From NCBI GenBank assembly GCA_003987725.1, contig RXJH01000001.1:124001-188000 (forward strand): a DNA stretch of 64,000 bases, in the 5' to 3' direction. The notes under the pieces are model-generated. The model did no database searches, was not told the origin of the DNA, and saw only the letters and a program-made list of their open reading frames with translations. Shown here piece by piece: positions 53,157 through 62,108 of the stretch (its first letter is position 1; each line of letters begins with the position of its first letter). This DNA is from Hyphomicrobium sp. (GTDB taxonomy: Bacteria > Pseudomonadota > Alphaproteobacteria > Rhizobiales > Hyphomicrobiaceae). A program made the translations under genes and the position numbers.

Positions 53157-53912
53157 TTAGAGACCAGCAGACATGCCGCCATCGACGGCGAGTTCCGAGC
53201 CCGTGCAATATATGCTGTCGTCGGAGGCAAAAAAGACCGCCGCTCCCGTCATGTCCTCGGGCGTGCCGAGGCGGCCCATCGGCGTCTTGTCGATGAGTGC
53301 CTTCTTGACGGGCGGCAACTTCAACAGCCGGTCCGTGATGCCCGTTTCGACGTAACCGGGCGCAATGGAATTCACGCGAACGTTGAACGGTGCATATTCG
53401 ACGGCGAGGCCTTTCGTCAGCGCCGTGATCGCGCCTTTGGTCGCCGTATAGGCCGCGAGCGGACGAAGGCCGCGGTTTGCCATGATCGACGAGATATTGA
53501 TGATCGACGGCGCCTTCGATTTTCGGAGCAGCGGCAGTGCATCGCGCGACAGCCTTAGGATGGCATCGAGATTTACCTCGCGCAGCTTCGCCCAGTCGGC
53601 ATCGGAAAGCTGACGGATTTCGCCGCGAACGAGAATGCCGGCGTTGTTGACGAGGACATCCACGGATCCATGCGCCTTCTCGACGTTGCGCAGGAGAGCG
53701 GTGAGATCCTGTCCTTTGGAGACATCGACAACCATCGCCGTTGCAGCGCCGCCATTGGCTTTGATTTTTTGAACTGTCTGTTCGGCGGTTTCACCGTTGA
53801 TATCGGTGACCCAGACATGCGCGCCTTCGAGGGCGAACCTTGCGGCAATGGCTTGCCCGATGCCACCGCCGGAGCCCGTTACGATTGCGATCTTTCCGCT
53901 GAGCCGCGTCAT
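53157..53912 (-). CDS. short-chain dehydrogenase/reductase
   Basis: A 251-residue classical SDR. The cofactor motif is KIAIVTGSGGGIGQAIAARF, the NNAG motif is VDVLVNNAGILVRGE, and the active site has the Ser of INISSIMANRG and YxxxK in AAYTATKGAITALTKGLAVE. The C-terminus ends in SELAVDGGMSAGL. It oxidises or reduces an alcohol/ketone with NAD(P). The ATG at 53912 was chosen because the longer frame adds no conserved residues. It is downstream of glutathione reductase on the same strand with 79 bp between; no functional link is clear. Confidence 0.92.
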   Translation of the reverse strand: MTRLSGKIAIVTGSGGGIGQAIAARFALEGAHVWVTDINGETAEQTVQKIKANGGAATAMVVDVSKGQDLTALLRNVEKAHGSVDVLVNNAGILVRGEIRQLSDADWAKLREVNLDAILRLSRDALPLLRKSKAPSIINISSIMANRGLRPLAAYTATKGAITALTKGLAVEYAPFNVRVNSIAPGYVETGITDRLLKLPPVKKALIDKTPMGRLGTPEDMTGAAVFFASDDSIYCTGSELAVDGGMSAGL

Positions 53913-53991
53913 GTGTTCCCTCTTGCCGTCAGTCGTACCGCGAGTCTCGCTGGGACGTGGCGCGAACCCATACGGCGGAGCTTTTCTTCGA

Positions 53992-55374
53992 TCAACCGGC
54001 GGCTTCGCCAGGGGCCAGCCATTTCTCACGAAGCGTGACCAGTTCCTCTGCGGCCGATGGATGCAATGCCATCGTCTGGTCGAAGTCCGACTTGCATGCG
54101 CGCATACGGACGGCGATCGCCGCCATCTGGACAATTTCGGCTGCGTCAGGCCCCAAAACGTGGACGCCGACGACGCGCTCGCTGGCGCCCTCGGCAATAA
54201 TCTTCATGAGCATTTTCTCGTTGCGGCCGGCCAAAATTGCCTTCATCGGCCGAAAGCTGCCCTTGTAAATATGGACGTCGTCGTACTGAGCACGCGCTTC
54301 CTGCTCGGTGAAGCCGACGGTTCCGATTTCGGGTGTCGAGAAGACGGCCGTCGGGATGGTCGTATAGTCGACGATCCACGGCTTTTTGCCGAATAACGTA
54401 TCGGCGAACGCATGACCTTCGCGAATGGCGACGGGAGTGAGGTTCACGCGGTTGGTGACGTCGCCGACGGCGTAGATCGAGGGCAAATTCGATTGCGATG
54501 CATTGTCGACGACGACGGCGCCCTCGGAATCGATATGAACGCCGAGAGCATCAAGGCCGAGGTTCTTCGTATTCGGCGAGCGTCCGATCGCGAACATGAT
54601 CTGATCGGCTTCGAGCGTTTCGCCGCCGCTGATCGTGCCGGCGAGACCCGATGCCTTCTTCTCGATCTTCGTGAATTTCTGGCCGGTGATGATGCGAATA
54701 CCCCGCGCCGTCATCGCGGCTGCGAGCCCGTCGCGCAGATCCTCGTCGAAGCCGCGGAGGAATTTGTCGCCGCGATAGATCAGCGTGACGTCGGCTCCGA
54801 GCCCCTTGAAGATCGAGGCGAACTCGACGGCGATATACCCGCCGCCCGCGATGACGATGCGGCGCGGAAACTCCTTCAAATCGAATACGTCATTCGACGT
54901 GATGACATTCTCGACACCGGGAAGAGTTGGATCGACGTTGGGGCGGCCGCCGGTCGCTACCAGAATCGTCTTCGCAGTGATTTTTCGTTCGGAATTCGCG
55001 AGTTGCACTTGGTTCGGAGAGACCAGCGTTGCGCGCTCACGGAAAACCTCGACCTTGTATTTCTCGAGCGTGGCGCGATAGGCCGCTTCGAGGCGCGAAA
55101 TTTCCTTGTTCTTGGCGGCGACGAGCGATGTCCAGTCGAATGACTCACCGCTCACGGACCAGCCGAAACCCCTGGCATCGGCAAAATCGTCGGCGAAGCG
55201 GCTGGCGTAAACGAGCAGCTTTTTCGGAACGCAACCGCGGATGACGCAGGTGCCGCCCACCCGGTACTCCTCGGCAACGGCAACCTTGGCGCCGTAACCG
55301 GCCGCGATGCGAGCAGCTCTGACGCCCCCGGAGCCAGCGCCGATGACGAAGAGGTCAAAATCGAAATCTGTCAT
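53992..55374 (-). CDS. gor: glutathione-disulfide reductase
   Basis: A 460-residue flavoprotein disulfide reductase. The FAD motif is DLFVIGAGSGGVRAARIAAG, the redox disulfide is C43-C48 in GGTCVIRGCVPKK, the NADPH-binding motif is RRIVIAGGGYIAVEFASIFK and the catalytic His is in MALHPSAAEELVT near the C-terminus. The CVIRGC spacing and the R-x-Y-R-G NADPH residues favour glutathione reductase over dihydrolipoamide dehydrogenase. It recycles oxidised glutathione with NADPH in the cytoplasm. It is followed by the SDR gene on the same strand. Confidence 0.92.
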   Translation of the reverse strand: MTDFDFDLFVIGAGSGGVRAARIAAGYGAKVAVAEEYRVGGTCVIRGCVPKKLLVYASRFADDFADARGFGWSVSGESFDWTSLVAAKNKEISRLEAAYRATLEKYKVEVFRERATLVSPNQVQLANSERKITAKTILVATGGRPNVDPTLPGVENVITSNDVFDLKEFPRRIVIAGGGYIAVEFASIFKGLGADVTLIYRGDKFLRGFDEDLRDGLAAAMTARGIRIITGQKFTKIEKKASGLAGTISGGETLEADQIMFAIGRSPNTKNLGLDALGVHIDSEGAVVVDNASQSNLPSIYAVGDVTNRVNLTPVAIREGHAFADTLFGKKPWIVDYTTIPTAVFSTPEIGTVGFTEQEARAQYDDVHIYKGSFRPMKAILAGRNEKMLMKIIAEGASERVVGVHVLGPDAAEIVQMAAIAVRMRACKSDFDQTMALHPSAAEELVTLREKWLAPGEAAG

Positions 55375-55407
55375 TTCCGCGGTCTGACGTGATTATTTTG
55401 CTGAAAT

Positions 55408-55896
55408 CTATTTCTGCCCGGGCGGGGTTTCCTGCGCCTTCATCTCGTCGGCTATCTTGCTCGAATATTTCATTCCGATCTCGGCGCCTTTCTTCATCAA
55501 CTCCGGCGTTTGGGATACGAACTTGGCGCCGGGGCCTGAACGATAAAAGTCGGCGACCGCCTTCATTTCCTCTGCCGTGAAGGTCTCGGCATAAAGGTTG
55601 GCGAAATCGGTGATCATCTGGTCCTGATATCCGAGAAGCTTCTTCATGGTTTGATCGAACTGCTCGGATAGCTTTTTACCGGCTTCGGATGAGTTGGCGT
55701 TCGCGCCTTGTGCGAAACCGCGCGTCATCGCCTGGACCATGCCGTCCATCTGCTTCGTTACGCCGGTCACTTCGAGAAGATCACGCGCGGCGGCGACACG
55801 TGCCGGATCCGGTTGCGCCGGCGGCGCATCTTCGGCGAGGGCCATTCCGGAGAAACAAAGAATGCTCAGAGCAATCATTCGCAGGGCATAACCCAT
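55408..55896 (-). CDS. DUF2059 domain protein, exported
   Basis: A 162-residue secreted protein: the signal peptide MIALSILCFSGMALA is cut near EDAPPAQ, and a helical DUF2059 domain follows, visible in TDFANLYAETFTAEEMKAVA and DFYRSGPGAKFVSQTPEL. Function unknown. Its ATG lies one base after the stop of rpiA, so the two genes are translationally coupled or nearly so. The start at 55896 uses a GAGGACG site inside the end of rpiA. Confidence 0.85.
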   Translation of the reverse strand: MGYALRMIALSILCFSGMALAEDAPPAQPDPARVAAARDLLEVTGVTKQMDGMVQAMTRGFAQGANANSSEAGKKLSEQFDQTMKKLLGYQDQMITDFANLYAETFTAEEMKAVADFYRSGPGAKFVSQTPELMKKGAEIGMKYSSKIADEMKAQETPPGQK

Positions 55897-55897
55897 A

Positions 55898-56620
55898 TCA
55901 TTCGTCCTCTTCGAAATCGATTTCAATTCCGGATAGCACTTCAACGCCTTTTGGCCCGGCAATGATCCCAACGTCAGCAATCCCTAAAAAGAGCCCCGTT
56001 TCGACGAGACCGGGCACGAGTTTCAGGGAGTCGTCGAGAGCTTCTGGATCTTCAATCGCGTCGAAGGCACAATCGAGGATATGATTGCCGTTGTCCGTTA
56101 CAAACGGTTTGCCATCTGTGCCTTTGCGAAGCTTAACTTCGCCTTCGCATCCGGTATCTGCCGCGAGCTTGATGATGAGTTGCTCGGTCGCCGCCAATCC
56201 GAACGGCACGACTTCGAGCGGCAGGGGAAAGCGGCCAAGCGTTTCGACAAGCTTGGAGTTATCGGCGATGATGACAACGCGATCGGACGCGACGGCGACG
56301 ATCTTTTCCCTCAACAATGCGCCACCGCCGCCCTTGATGAGCCGCAACTCTTCATCGACTTCATCCGCTCCATCGACGGTCAAGTCGAGTGCGGGCGTCT
56401 CGTCGAGGGTCGTCAACGGAATGCCCAGTGCCGCCGCCTGGGCACGCGTCGCTTCCGAGGTCGGGACGCAGACGACTTTGAGACCGGCTTTGACCTTGGC
56501 GCCGAGTAGCTCGACGAATTTGGCAGCGGTCGATCCCGTGCCAAGGCCGAGCTTCATTCCGTCTTCGACGTACGTCAGCGCCTGTTCGGCGGCTTGTCGC
56601 TTCCAATCGTCATTGCTCAT
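55898..56620 (-). CDS. rpiA: ribose-5-phosphate isomerase A
   Basis: A 240-residue enzyme. Motifs are [39 protein letters not shown] and [20 protein letters not shown], with the catalytic Asp/Glu/Lys of the family. It interconverts ribose 5-phosphate and ribulose 5-phosphate in the pentose phosphate pathway. The ATG at 56620 is preceded by a GTG one codon upstream that could also start. A DUF2059 gene follows immediately on the same strand. Confidence 0.95.
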   Translation of the reverse strand: MSNDDWKRQAAEQALTYVEDGMKLGLGTGSTAAKFVELLGAKVKAGLKVVCVPTSEATRAQAAALGIPLTTLDETPALDLTVDGADEVDEELRLIKGGGGALLREKIVAVASDRVVIIADNSKLVETLGRFPLPLEVVPFGLAATEQLIIKLAADTGCEGEVKLRKGTDGKPFVTDNGNHILDCAFDAIEDPEALDDSLKLVPGLVETGLFLGIADVGIIAGPKGVEVLSGIEIDFEEDE

Positions 56621-56777
56621 CACGGCCTCAAGCTTTGCAAAATCAGCGCCCTCCGCGCGCGACCTCTCTAGGCTGCGGATGCGGCTCTTTCAAGCCAGCC
56701 ACCCTAGCAGGTCCTCGTGACGCCGTGACATCGCCGACGAGGATGAATACGCTACCTTGAAAACGCGAGGAGAATTC

Positions 56778-57461
56778 ATGCAGGGCTGGACCATCGTCTT
56801 CGACCTTGACGGTACGCTTGTGGACACCGCACCGGACCTTGCCGAAGCGACGAATCACGTCCTTTCGACGCTCGGTCTAGACCGGATCAACGAACTCGAA
56901 ATCCGGCCGTTCGTCGGGCACGGGGCCCTGGCGATGATCGACGGGGCCGTGAAGGCACACGGGCGGAAGCTTTCCGAGCGGGAATTGCACGACCTCTTCG
57001 AGGTCTTCATCGTCTATTATACGGCCCACCTTGCGGACTATAGTGTTCCCTATCCGCACGTCATCGCGGCACTCGATGGGCTGAGGGCCGAGGGTGCGAC
57101 ACTTGCGGTGTGTACGAACAAAATGGAATTGCAAGCGCGTGCCGTTCTCGAAGCGATGAAGCTCGATCATTATTTTTCTGCAGTCACCGGGCGCGACAGC
57201 CTCGGCGCCTATAAACCCGATCCGCTGCATCTGACCGGGACGATTGCACGCGCTGGCGGCGTCCCGCAGACCAGCATCATGGTCGGCGACAGCGAAACCG
57301 ACATCAAGACGGCGAAGGCCGCGCACGTGCCCATCGTCGCCGTCAGCTTCGGTTACAGTGTCGATCCTGTCGCCTCGTTCGGTCCGGATGCCATCATCGA
57401 CGACTATCGGCAGCTGCCGGGCGCACTCGAGAAGTTCTTCGGGACCGCCGTCAGTACGTGA
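56778..57461 (+). CDS. gph: phosphoglycolate phosphatase, HAD family
   Basis: The 227-residue product is a HAD-superfamily phosphatase. Motif I is VFDLDGTLVDTAPDLAEATN with the nucleophile Asp, motif III includes YKPDPLHLTGTI, and motif IV is IMVGDSETDIKTAKAAHVP. It most resembles Gph, which removes phosphate from 2-phosphoglycolate made by DNA repair or Rubisco. The ATG at 56778 has AGGAG upstream. Its last 11 bases overlap the convergent DsrE-like gene. Confidence 0.9.
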   Translation: MQGWTIVFDLDGTLVDTAPDLAEATNHVLSTLGLDRINELEIRPFVGHGALAMIDGAVKAHGRKLSERELHDLFEVFIVYYTAHLADYSVPYPHVIAALDGLRAEGATLAVCTNKMELQARAVLEAMKLDHYFSAVTGRDSLGAYKPDPLHLTGTIARAGGVPQTSIMVGDSETDIKTAKAAHVPIVAVSFGYSVDPVASFGPDAIIDDYRQLPGALEKFFGTAVST

Positions 57462-57828
57462 GAACCCGGCAATCGCCCGACATGATCTCTTCGATGAAAT
57501 GTGCAGCGCCAATGACGCCGCTGCATTCGGGGATCAGGTCTTCCTTCCGCAAGGAACAGACATCGAGCCCCGGCGAGAAGCAGAAAAACCTCACGCCCGC
57601 GGCGTGTCCTTCCTTGATGAAATCGTAGACCGAGCGTTTTTCATCCGGCTTCAGATGAATGCTGGCAGCGGCTCCGTTTCGCAGCAACTTCGCAGCGGTG
57701 CCCGTGCAGACGACTTCAACGTGATAGTTCATTCCGGCGGCGACGGAGGCCTGGAAGAGCGGCGCGCTCAAAGCCTCGCCGCTCAGCGGATCTGTGCTTG
57801 CCAGAATGATCACGAGTTTTTGCGGCAT
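57451..57828 (-). CDS. DsrE-like small sulfur-family protein
   Basis: A 125-residue protein of the DsrE/DsrF-like fold. It starts LVIILASTDPLSGEALSAPL and has a central HVEVVCTGTAAKLLRNGAA strand-helix; the C-terminus FIEEIMSGDCRVLTY contains a Cys. DsrE-like proteins may carry sulfur or bind cofactors, but many have no known role. Three more Cys are spread in GVRFFCFSPGLDVCSL and IPECSGV, and these could be redox-active. It overlaps the convergent gph by 11 bp. Confidence 0.75.
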   Translation of the reverse strand: MPQKLVIILASTDPLSGEALSAPLFQASVAAGMNYHVEVVCTGTAAKLLRNGAAASIHLKPDEKRSVYDFIKEGHAAGVRFFCFSPGLDVCSLRKEDLIPECSGVIGAAHFIEEIMSGDCRVLTY

Positions 57829-57914
57829 CGCTGCCTCTCGTTGCCGATGACGACGCGCATGAACACTACGCCCTAGGTGCGGGCGACCGCAACCTCCGCG
57901 GGCTCAGCCTCCGT

Positions 57915-60227
57915 TCAGACGTCGTGACCGCTGATATAGCGGCGATAAACGAGGATCGTCGCCGGGAGGAAAACCAAATCGGCAATGAGCGATGCCAACA
58001 GCGTCACACCGCACACGAGTCCGAAGAGCCGAAGCGACGGCAGTTGTGAAAAGACGGTGACCCCCAGGCCAAAGGCGAGCACGATCGTCGTCAGGATGAT
58101 GGCAGGGCCGACGAGCACGCGCGCGCGACGGATTGCAAGCTCAGGCGCAACACCTGGCTTTTCCTCGAGCCGCAGGCGATTGAGGAAGTGGATGAGCGCG
58201 TCGACGCCCAATCCGAAGACAACGATCAGCGCCACCACGGACGAGAATTCGAGCCCTCCGCCGAGATACCAGAGCATCGCGCCCGACGTGACGACCGGGA
58301 ACAGGCCCGGCAGCAGGCTGATGAAACCGACAAAGACCGAACGGAAGGCAAGCGCCAGCAGTACGGCTGCGACGAGCACGCAAAGCGGGATGCTTTCATC
58401 GAGCTGCGAGATCATGCGGTAGCTGTTGCGCGCGGCTAGCGCCGGCAGTCCCGTCACCGAGATTTCGTAGTCCGGATAGGCCTGGCGGACCGGATCCAGC
58501 GCTTGATCGACCTTATGGACGAGCGGCAGAATCTGGCTGGCGTCGACATCGGGTAGGCGGCCCGTCACGAGGACCGCGTCCTGCTCCTTCGCAATGAAGC
58601 GGCGGACGAGGTGATCGGGAAGCAGACCGACGTACTTCTTGACGGTCTCGACGTTATCGTCGCCGTTCTCGCGCAGCCACCGCCTAAGGCTTTCGAGCGA
58701 CCAGACATTGCCGAGGCCCGCGGCCTTTTCGAGCGCCAGATGCGTCTCCTCGATGACTTTGAGGGTCGCGGGATCGTAGAGGCTGGCGCCGTTCTTCCAA
58801 CGGATCATGACGTGGAAGGGATTGGCGCCGGTGAGCTTGCTGTCGATGCGGCCGGTCGCGGCGAGGGCCTGCTCACGGTCCGGAACCTGATCGGCGAGGC
58901 GATAGCGCGGCTCGAGTTGCAGATGGAGCGACGCGAAATAGGCGAAGAGCCCGATCCCGATGATCGTGTAAATCACCGAATGCTTGATGACGCGGTCGAC
59001 GATGGCGCCGACGAATGTGCCCAGCGCGTCCATCATGCCGTCAGCCGGGGTGTGGTCGCGCGCCAAAGACTTTTCGTTGCGGATCAGCAAAAGCGCCAGG
59101 ATCGGCAGCACGACGATCACGGCAACGAAGGAGATGCAGACCGCCATGGCGCCGGCTTCGCCGAACGTGCGGATCAGGCCAGATTCGGAGAACAGAAGCG
59201 CGAGAAACGACAGAAGCGTCGCCCCGTGGGCTAGCACGCAGGCCGGGCCGACAACGTTCACCGCAAACCGCACGGCCTGGAGCTTGCTGTCACCCTCGCG
59301 CAAACGGATGCGAATGGCGGACACCATCTGCATGCTGTCGGCGAAGCCCATCACCATGATGAGCGGCGTCATCACGTTGAGGAAGAGGTTGAGCTTGAAA
59401 TGGAGCCAACCGAGCAGACCCAGCGACCAGCAGACCGCAATGACAGGCGGCAACGCGGCGACAAGCATCAACGATACGCGGCGGAAGAACAACGCGGCAA
59501 TGGCGGCGCCGAAAAACAGGCCGAGGCCGTTGTAAACGAGCTGATCGCGTTCGACGGCGTTGCGGATTTCGAGTTGCATAACCGGCGCGCCGGCGAGCTT
59601 CACCGTAAGGCCGGCCGGTTCCAGGTCTTCCTTCGCGGTGCGTTCGATGTCGCCGATCACGGCCTTCGCCGATTTCTCGGCGACGACCTCGCGGTTGAGC
59701 GAGAGCACGATCAGCGCAAGCTGGCCGTCTTCCGACAGGAACTTGCCCTTGACGATGTCGTTGCTTTTCAGCGCTTCAAGGATCTGGTTGAAGGCCGGGC
59801 CTTCGGGAAGTTCGTCGGGCACGATGGGCGGCGCATATCCCGTGGCGTCGGGCTTGCCGCGCGCCGAGAGCATAGAGACGATACCATTGACGCCATCGGC
59901 CAGCTGGAGATCTGCTGCCGCACCGGCAAAGGCCTTCAGGCCGTCGCGCGTCAGGAGGTTCTTGCCTTCGACGACGACCAGCACATCGTATTCGCTCGAC
60001 GGGAAGCGGCGGTCGATCTCTTCGTAGGTTTTGAACTCGGGCGTATTGGTGCGGAACAGCTCGGAGAGACTATCGTCGACCTTGAGGTGAGTCAGCCCCA
60101 TGACCGCGGCGGCGGTCAGAAGCGCGACAAGGATCGCCGAAATGATCGGCGCTCTGATCCCGATAAGGCCGAGCTTGTTCAGGCCCAACGAGATCAGATG
60201 CGGGCGTTGCGGCTCCGTTGGATTCAA
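57915..60227 (-). CDS. MMPL/RND-superfamily membrane transporter
   Basis: A 770-residue polytopic membrane protein of the RND/MMPL class. Two repeats, each with one membrane helix, a large periplasmic loop and a bundle of five helices, are visible: the first TM is near ISAILVALLTAAAVMGL, then FFRRVSLMLVAALPPVIAVC, VMTPLIMVMGFADSMQ with the central Asp, and a second half ending VCGVTLLASLIADLVFLPAT. Such proteins export lipids, hopanoids or hydrophobic compounds with the proton gradient. No partner genes are adjacent. It starts at a TTG with GGAGG six bases upstream, and no better ATG is close. Substrate unknown. Confidence 0.85.
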   Translation of the reverse strand: MNPTEPQRPHLISLGLNKLGLIGIRAPIISAILVALLTAAAVMGLTHLKVDDSLSELFRTNTPEFKTYEEIDRRFPSSEYDVLVVVEGKNLLTRDGLKAFAGAAADLQLADGVNGIVSMLSARGKPDATGYAPPIVPDELPEGPAFNQILEALKSNDIVKGKFLSEDGQLALIVLSLNREVVAEKSAKAVIGDIERTAKEDLEPAGLTVKLAGAPVMQLEIRNAVERDQLVYNGLGLFFGAAIAALFFRRVSLMLVAALPPVIAVCWSLGLLGWLHFKLNLFLNVMTPLIMVMGFADSMQMVSAIRIRLREGDSKLQAVRFAVNVVGPACVLAHGATLLSFLALLFSESGLIRTFGEAGAMAVCISFVAVIVVLPILALLLIRNEKSLARDHTPADGMMDALGTFVGAIVDRVIKHSVIYTIIGIGLFAYFASLHLQLEPRYRLADQVPDREQALAATGRIDSKLTGANPFHVMIRWKNGASLYDPATLKVIEETHLALEKAAGLGNVWSLESLRRWLRENGDDNVETVKKYVGLLPDHLVRRFIAKEQDAVLVTGRLPDVDASQILPLVHKVDQALDPVRQAYPDYEISVTGLPALAARNSYRMISQLDESIPLCVLVAAVLLALAFRSVFVGFISLLPGLFPVVTSGAMLWYLGGGLEFSSVVALIVVFGLGVDALIHFLNRLRLEEKPGVAPELAIRRARVLVGPAIILTTIVLAFGLGVTVFSQLPSLRLFGLVCGVTLLASLIADLVFLPATILVYRRYISGHDV

Positions 60228-60523
60228 ACCGTCCTCCCCAACGACTTCGATCTAAGAAGCCGCCCAGGCGCCCCCTGCAATCGTTTGTGTTTGCCGGGAG
60301 ACATCGCATTTTGCCGGGGTCGGGTGCAAGGACTACATGGCACGCAATCCAAGCTTATATATGCAGGTTTCAAGGAGCGCATGGGGGTCACCGACAACTT
60401 TGGCTAGAGATAGGGATGCTCCCCGATGCCATCCACCACGATACGCAGAGTTCGCTTGCGTCACGTTACAAGCCTATGGAAGCCTCATTTGTAGTCGTCC
60501 CGCCTCCGGCCCGAGGATCATCG
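60228..60523. other. gene-free region before the secreted protein gene
   Basis: No gene with coding support was found in these 296 bases, which separate the leftward MMPL gene from the rightward secreted-protein gene. A GAGG site lies just before the start at 60524. No clear terminator, operator or RNA structure is apparent, so it is probably promoter space for both divergent genes. Confidence 0.5.
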
Positions 60524-61054
60524 ATGCTAAAAAACTCGCCGTTTCCGACAATCGCCGTCGGGCTTTTTGCCGTGTTGGCCATGGCATTTGCCGGTGCGCC
60601 GAACGCTTTCGCGGTGAAAAAGATGATCGTCGGACCTGTCGCATTCGAGGTCCCGGACGATTTCAAGGTGGCCGCTGACGGGGCACCTGTTATTCAGCAG
60701 GATGCTTCGGGAATCACCGTGAAGGTGGGAGAACTGCCGCCGCAAGCTCTTCATGAATTCAAAGGGCAGGCGTTTCTCGATTTTCTAGGGAGTCTCAAGT
60801 ACACGAACGCCACTTACGCCCCAGGCGCGCTGAAGCGCCTAGGCCCCTACACGTACGTGCTGGCTGATGCCAAGGGTCCACGGGGGCCCGAGTCGCGGTT
60901 TCTGCTCATTCTCGGCGGCGAAGGCCGGGCGGCGATCGTCACCGCCTATGCACCGAAGAGCGAATTCGAGAACGGACACGCAAGCCGCGCAGCAATCGAG
61001 GCGATCCTCTCCAGCGCGGCGATGGCTCCGGCCGGAGCCGGTAAAGAGCCCTGA
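60524..61054 (+). CDS. hypothetical secreted protein
   Basis: A 176-residue protein with a signal peptide (VGLFAVLAMAFAGAPNAFA, about residues 12-30) and a mature part starting VKKMIVGPVAFEVPDDFKVA. No known domain is recognised. The mature domain is strand-rich, with SRFLLILGGEGRAAIVTAYA in the second half, and ends in an Ala/Gly-rich stretch. The ATG at 60524 has a GAGG site about seven bases upstream. It lies upstream of the tRNA-Val gene on the same strand. Function unknown. Confidence 0.65.
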   Translation: MLKNSPFPTIAVGLFAVLAMAFAGAPNAFAVKKMIVGPVAFEVPDDFKVAADGAPVIQQDASGITVKVGELPPQALHEFKGQAFLDFLGSLKYTNATYAPGALKRLGPYTYVLADAKGPRGPESRFLLILGGEGRAAIVTAYAPKSEFENGHASRAAIEAILSSAAMAPAGAGKEP

Positions 61055-61094
61055 AGGTCCGAACATTCGGACCAAGCGCGGCGATGAGCGCCGC

Positions 61095-61124
61095 TTGACA
61101 GGCCAACCCGGCGCCTCGCATATG
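61095..61124 (+). promoter_or_regulatory. promoter of tRNA-Val
   Basis: TTGACA (61095-61100) and CATATG (61119-61124) are spaced 18 bp apart, 15 bp before the tRNA 5' end, which is a typical sigma-70 layout for a tRNA gene. Confidence 0.6.
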
Positions 61125-61138
61125 GCACCTCCCAACAT

Positions 61139-61213
61139 GGGCGGTTAGCTCAGCGGTAGAGCACACGCTTCACACGCGTGGGGTCATAGGTTCAATCCCT
61201 ATACCGCCCACCA
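61139..61213 (+). tRNA. tRNA-Val(CAC)
   Basis: A full cloverleaf is visible. The acceptor stem pairs GGGCGGT (61139-61145) with ACCGCCC (61203-61209), the anticodon stem CACGC/GCGTG holds the loop TTCACAC with anticodon CAC, and the T arm has ATAGG-TTCAATC-CCTAT. CCA is encoded. It reads GUG valine codons. Confidence 0.96.
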
Positions 61214-61389
61214 TCATCCTTAATGACGCTTGCAACGATCCAAAGGCCGCTTATTCAGGGCCGCGGTCGGCTGGCGCACGCGATTCATTTTGCGACTGAG
61301 CGCCATTTATCCCGATTTTGCCGCTTTCGGCGCAAATTCGGCCATGAAGCGTCGTCAATACGTCGTTCGGGGAACTGAGGGAGTACAGA

Positions 61390-61938
61390 ATGTCCATCAA
61401 GGGAATAAGCGTCGCGTTGTTCGCGCTGTGCGCGATTGTCATGTCGGCGAACGAAAGCCGTGCCGCGTCGGCGCACGAGATCGATGCCAGCGTGCACGAG
61501 ACGCTCGATAGATTCTTCTACCAGGTTGGGGGAGCGCGCGAACTCGCGAACAAGGCCGTCGGCATTCTCGTGTTTCCGTCCGTCGTGAAAGCCGGGTTTG
61601 GCGTCGGCGGCGAATACGGAGAAGGCGCGCTTCTGGTGCGCGGGCGCAACGCAGGATATTACAATACGATATCGGCATCGTTCGGATTTCAGCTCGGCGT
61701 CCAGGCGCGGTCCGTCATCATCGCGTTCATGACGCCCGAGGCGCTCGAGCAGTTTCGGCGAACGGCCGGCTGGAAGGTCGGCGTTGACGGCTCCGTCGCC
61801 ATCATCACTGTCGGCGTCGGCGGCTCGATCGACACGAACAAGATCACGAGTCCTGTCGTCGGATTTATCCTCGATCCCAAGGGCCTGATGTACAATCTGA
61901 CGCTCGAGGGATCGAAGATCTCGCGGATCTCGAAGTAG
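61390..61938 (+). CDS. SYLF (YSC84-like) domain lipid-binding protein, exported
   Basis: A 182-residue exported protein. The signal peptide (ISVALFALCAIVMSANESRA) is cut near AASAHE, and the SYLF/YSC84 domain follows, with NKAVGILVFPSVVKAGFGVG, GGEYGEGALLVRGR and the terminal YNLTLEGSKISRISK. Bacterial members bind lipids; their role is not settled. It stands alone with a GAGGGAG site before the start. Length is typical of the family. Confidence 0.9.
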   Translation: MSIKGISVALFALCAIVMSANESRAASAHEIDASVHETLDRFFYQVGGARELANKAVGILVFPSVVKAGFGVGGEYGEGALLVRGRNAGYYNTISASFGFQLGVQARSVIIAFMTPEALEQFRRTAGWKVGVDGSVAIITVGVGGSIDTNKITSPVVGFILDPKGLMYNLTLEGSKISRISK

Positions 61939-62108
61939 TCCGTCGCGGCAATGGCTGGGCTGTTCCGTTGTGATCAGCCCGGCGACCGCGAATCTGCTTG
62001 TCCAAACGGCAGGACCCGTAACGAAGCCTTGGACGCCAACGTACTCGTCGCTACGTACTCAAAGGAATGAGTACCGCATCAGTGCAGCGCCACTGCGGAG
62101 CGACGGTT

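Noticed and set aside
61960-61996. Hairpin after the SYLF gene
   Set aside because: The stem (GCTGGGCTG/CAGCCCGGC) includes a wobble pair and no T-run follows, so a terminator is not well supported.
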